A DNA stretch of 8,365 bases from contig DLME01000008.1 in the NCBI GenBank assembly GCA_002479215.1, positions 6,484-14,848 on the forward strand, written 5' to 3'. Positions within the stretch are counted from its first letter, which is position 1. The number at the start of each line of letters is the position of its first letter. Shown here one piece after another: positions 6,323 to 8,365 of the stretch. Origin of the DNA: Syntrophaceae bacterium UBA7544. GTDB lineage: Bacteria; Desulfobacterota; Syntrophia; Syntrophales; Smithellaceae. Under the pieces are notes generated by a model. It had not been told where the DNA came from. It did not search any database and saw only the letters and a program-made list of their open reading frames with translations. The translations under genes and the position numbers were made by a program.

Positions 6323-6329
6323 CCTCCTT
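6323..6329 (-). promoter_or_regulatory. Distant Shine-Dalgarno site of rpsP
   Basis: AAGGAGG on the minus strand is a strong match to the anti-Shine-Dalgarno sequence, but 15 nt separate it from the rpsP ATG at 6307, against the usual 5-9. No in-frame start codon lies between, and the S16 N terminus fixes the start. Confidence 0.65.
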
Positions 6330-6354
6330 AAACAATAATTTTATGTAGTTATAA

Positions 6355-7713
6355 TTACTTACCATAGTTTTTTATATTTTGAAAGGGAAAATTCCTCATT
6401 AAAGATTTTATGGAATTGTTTTGGTTAAATTTAGACATCATCTTCTTAATTTCGCCATAATTCTTCAGCAAACGGTTAACGTCCTGAACTGTCGTGCCGC
6501 TGCCTAAAGCTATTCTTTTTCTCCTCCGTCCGTCGATAATCTGATAATGGAAGCGTTCTTTTGGTGTCATGGAATCTATAATCGCCGTTATTTTTATAAG
6601 TTCCTTATCATCGGGTTCAATTTCTTTTAGGGTTTTTACTTTTCCTAAACCGGGAACCATGCCCAAAATTTCTTTAACCGATCCCATTTTTTTAATTTGG
6701 CCTAATTGATCACGGAAATCATCCAGACCAAATTCATTTTTTCTTATTTTCTTTTCCAGCTCCCGTGCAGTCTTTTCATCGATAGAGGCTTTAGCTTTTT
6801 CCACCAATGTCAGGATATCACCCCTGCCCAAAATGCGCGAAGCCATTCTTTCCGGATGAAAGACTTCCAGGTCATCGATTTTTTCTCCAACACCGACAAA
6901 TTTTATGGGTTTCCCGATAACCGACTTTAGCGACAGTGCGGCACCACCGCGTGCGTCACCGTCCATTTTGGTCATAATAACGCCGTCGATACCGATCAGT
7001 TCATTGAATTTTGTGCCGACATTGACGGCATCTTGACCCGTCATTGCATCAGCAACATAAATAATTTCCGCCGGATTGATTTTTTCCTTAATGTTTTTTA
7101 GTTCTTCCATCAATAAATCGTCAATGTGCAATCTTCCGGCTGTATCAATAATTACTACATCACAGCCTTCTTTTTTAGCTTTCTCCAAAGCTTTAGTACA
7201 AATTTCTACCGGGTCTTTTAGTATGCTACCGGCTTCAAAAACACCCGCGTTTATCTTTTTTCCCAATACACTAAGCTGCTCCATAGCCGCCGGACGGTAA
7301 ATATCAGCCGAAACGAGATAAACTTTTTTTTGCTCACCCGATAATAAACGCGCCAGCTTTACGGCTGTCGTTGTCTTACCGCAGCCTTGTAAACCAACAA
7401 GCATGACGGCAGAAGGAATTCTAGCTCCGAATTTAATATTGGCACTGGTCCCGCCCATTAAATTAACAAGTCGATCATAAACGATTTTCACGACCTGCTG
7501 GCCGGGAGTAATACTGTCCAATACTTCTTTGCCTATCGCCCGGACGCGTATATCTTCTACAAAATCCTTAACCACCTTGAAATTTACATCGGCCTCCAGA
7601 AGCGCCATACGTATTTCTTTGAGCGCGGCAGTTACGTCTTCCTCGCTTAAAATTCCGCGCCCCTTTAACTTCTGGAAAATATTTTCCAGTTTTTCCGATA
7701 GATTTTCGAACAT
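6355..7713 (-). CDS. ffh: Signal recognition particle protein Ffh (SRP54)
   Basis: Ffh binds 4.5S/6S SRP RNA and signal sequences of nascent membrane proteins, and delivers ribosomes to FtsY by paired GTP hydrolysis. The 452-residue protein has the helical N domain (about 1-85), the G domain with P-loop GLQGCGKTTT (107-116), the insertion-box segment SADIYRPAAMEQL (135-147), DTAGR (190-194), TKMDGDARGG (248-257) and GVGEK, then the M domain with RRRKRIALGSGTTVQDVNRLLK, the SRP RNA-binding helix-turn-helix. The P-loop has Cys111 where Ser is usual. The C-terminal tail after the M domain is short and not very methionine-rich. The ATG at 7713 follows GAGG (7728-7731) by 14 nt, a long spacing. 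It lies 21 nt after the SPOR-protein gene and 47 nt before rpsP. Confidence 0.98.
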   Translation of the reverse strand: MFENLSEKLENIFQKLKGRGILSEEDVTAALKEIRMALLEADVNFKVVKDFVEDIRVRAIGKEVLDSITPGQQVVKIVYDRLVNLMGGTSANIKFGARIPSAVMLVGLQGCGKTTTAVKLARLLSGEQKKVYLVSADIYRPAAMEQLSVLGKKINAGVFEAGSILKDPVEICTKALEKAKKEGCDVVIIDTAGRLHIDDLLMEELKNIKEKINPAEIIYVADAMTGQDAVNVGTKFNELIGIDGVIMTKMDGDARGGAALSLKSVIGKPIKFVGVGEKIDDLEVFHPERMASRILGRGDILTLVEKAKASIDEKTARELEKKIRKNEFGLDDFRDQLGQIKKMGSVKEILGMVPGLGKVKTLKEIEPDDKELIKITAIIDSMTPKERFHYQIIDGRRRKRIALGSGTTVQDVNRLLKNYGEIKKMMSKFNQNNSIKSLMRNFPFQNIKNYGK

Positions 7714-7734
7714 AATAAAATAATTGGCCTCTTT

Positions 7735-8364
7735 TCAGTTCTTCTTCACGCTACTATCAACATTCCTGATGATACACTTTGTCCCTGTTTTTTTGGAAAT
7801 TTTTACAGCGGCCGCCTGCACCTGCGCTTTACTTTCAAAGCCGGAAATAACAACGCGATACCAGGTCCCCTTACCTTTAATTTCTATCGGAACTATCAGC
7901 GCTTCGAATCCCAATGCCGCTATTTTCTTATTTAACTGGTAAGCCTTAGCCTTCTCCTTTAAAGAAGCCGCCTGAATTATAAATTTTTGTTTATTCGCAG
8001 GGGCCAATGCCGGAGTTTCTTTTGTTTTAGCTTTGCTTTCTTCTTTAGTTATTTCTTTAATCGCGGCTGATTTTTTTTGCGCTTCCAAATCTGCATCGAC
8101 ATTTGAACTTTCCTCATTGCTTTTTGCTAAGGAAGCGATTGTTTCCGGCTGCTGAGCCTCTATGCTATCCTTCTTTGATGCAACAGGTTGTTCTTTAGCC
8201 ATGCCTTTTTTACTGGTTAAAGTATTGTAATATGTAAGATCAATATTTTCTCCGTCTTTGGAGTCTTCTTGCTGAATTTTTGCCGGACGCCAGATAAACG
8301 CTAATGCCTTCCGGGGCAGTGCGGCAATTTGCTCGGGATAAGTATCGATATTTTTCCCTACATC
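7735..8364 (-). CDS. SPOR-domain protein, 5' partial
   Basis: SPOR domains bind peptidoglycan stripped of stem peptides, often at division septa. The frame is open to the window edge, so the gene is cut; 209 residues are visible. The ATG at 8202 is unlikely to be the start, because the 54 codons upstream of it are open and include DLTYYNTLTSKK, resembling the stretch that follows the membrane anchor in bacterial SPOR proteins. A Lys/Glu/Ala/Ser-rich linker follows (about visible residues 55-125), then the SPOR domain (about 125-204): KFIIQAASLKEKAKAYQL, a second repeat around GTWYRVVISGFESKAQVQ, and KKTGTKCIIRNV. An N-terminal transmembrane helix is expected outside the window. It lies 21 nt upstream of ffh and may share its transcript. 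The domain is clear; the specific role is not. Confidence 0.85.
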   Translation of the reverse strand, partial: DVGKNIDTYPEQIAALPRKALAFIWRPAKIQQEDSKDGENIDLTYYNTLTSKKGMAKEQPVASKKDSIEAQQPETIASLAKSNEESSNVDADLEAQKKSAAIKEITKEESKAKTKETPALAPANKQKFIIQAASLKEKAKAYQLNKKIAALGFEALIVPIEIKGKGTWYRVVISGFESKAQVQAAAVKISKKTGTKCIIRNVDSSVKKN

Positions 8365-8365
8365 T

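Noticed and set aside
7076..7300. Plus-strand frames antisense to ffh
   Set aside because: They are short, low-information shadows of a conserved GTPase gene.

Overview
This window looks like a stretch of a bacterial chromosome, most likely from a Desulfobacterota (deltaproteobacterial) lineage. That placement is an inference from gene order: ffh-rpsP-khpA-rimM-trmD, then a COG4752-type RNA methyltransferase, then rplS-rnhB-yraN. No rRNA or other taxonomic marker is present, so it is not proven.

Left part, plus strand (1-2095): two adjacent nucleotide-sugar genes. The first is the 3' three-quarters of a UDP-glucuronate decarboxylase (UDP-xylose synthase), cut by the window edge. The second is a complete UDP-glucose 6-dehydrogenase of the type that also occurs in eukaryotes. 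In pathway order the dehydrogenase makes UDP-glucuronate and the decarboxylase turns it into UDP-xylose, a donor for surface polysaccharide or glycan synthesis. The dehydrogenase has no ATG, GTG or TTG that would keep its NAD-binding loop; the best start is an ATT codon at 692 behind a GGAGG.

Right part, minus strand (8364 down to 2092): a run of ten genes for translation, RNA modification and protein targeting. In transcription order they are a SPOR-domain protein (5' end outside the window), ffh (SRP54), rpsP (S16), khpA (KH RNA-binding protein), rimM (30S maturation), trmD (tRNA m1G37 methyltransferase), a SPOUT-like RNA methyltransferase, rplS (L19), rnhB (RNase HII) and yraN. Several are tightly packed: rnhB/yraN overlap by ATGA, and rimM/trmD and khpA/rimM are 4 nt apart. 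This run meets the sugar operon tail to tail, and the last gene of each overlaps by 4 bp with no room for a terminator.

The one clearly accessory element lies in the 275-bp gap between trmD and the methyltransferase gene: two identical 61-bp copies of an imperfect palindrome, 93 bp apart, each preceded by its own different short hairpin. It resembles a small REP/MITE-like dispersed element.

No defence system, CRISPR array, transposase, tRNA or rRNA is visible, and nothing here amounts to a new multi-gene system. The points worth a second look are the ATT start, the repeat pair, the Glu in place of the catalytic Asp of TrmD, the terminator-less convergent overlap, and the long ribosome-binding-site spacings of ffh and rpsP.
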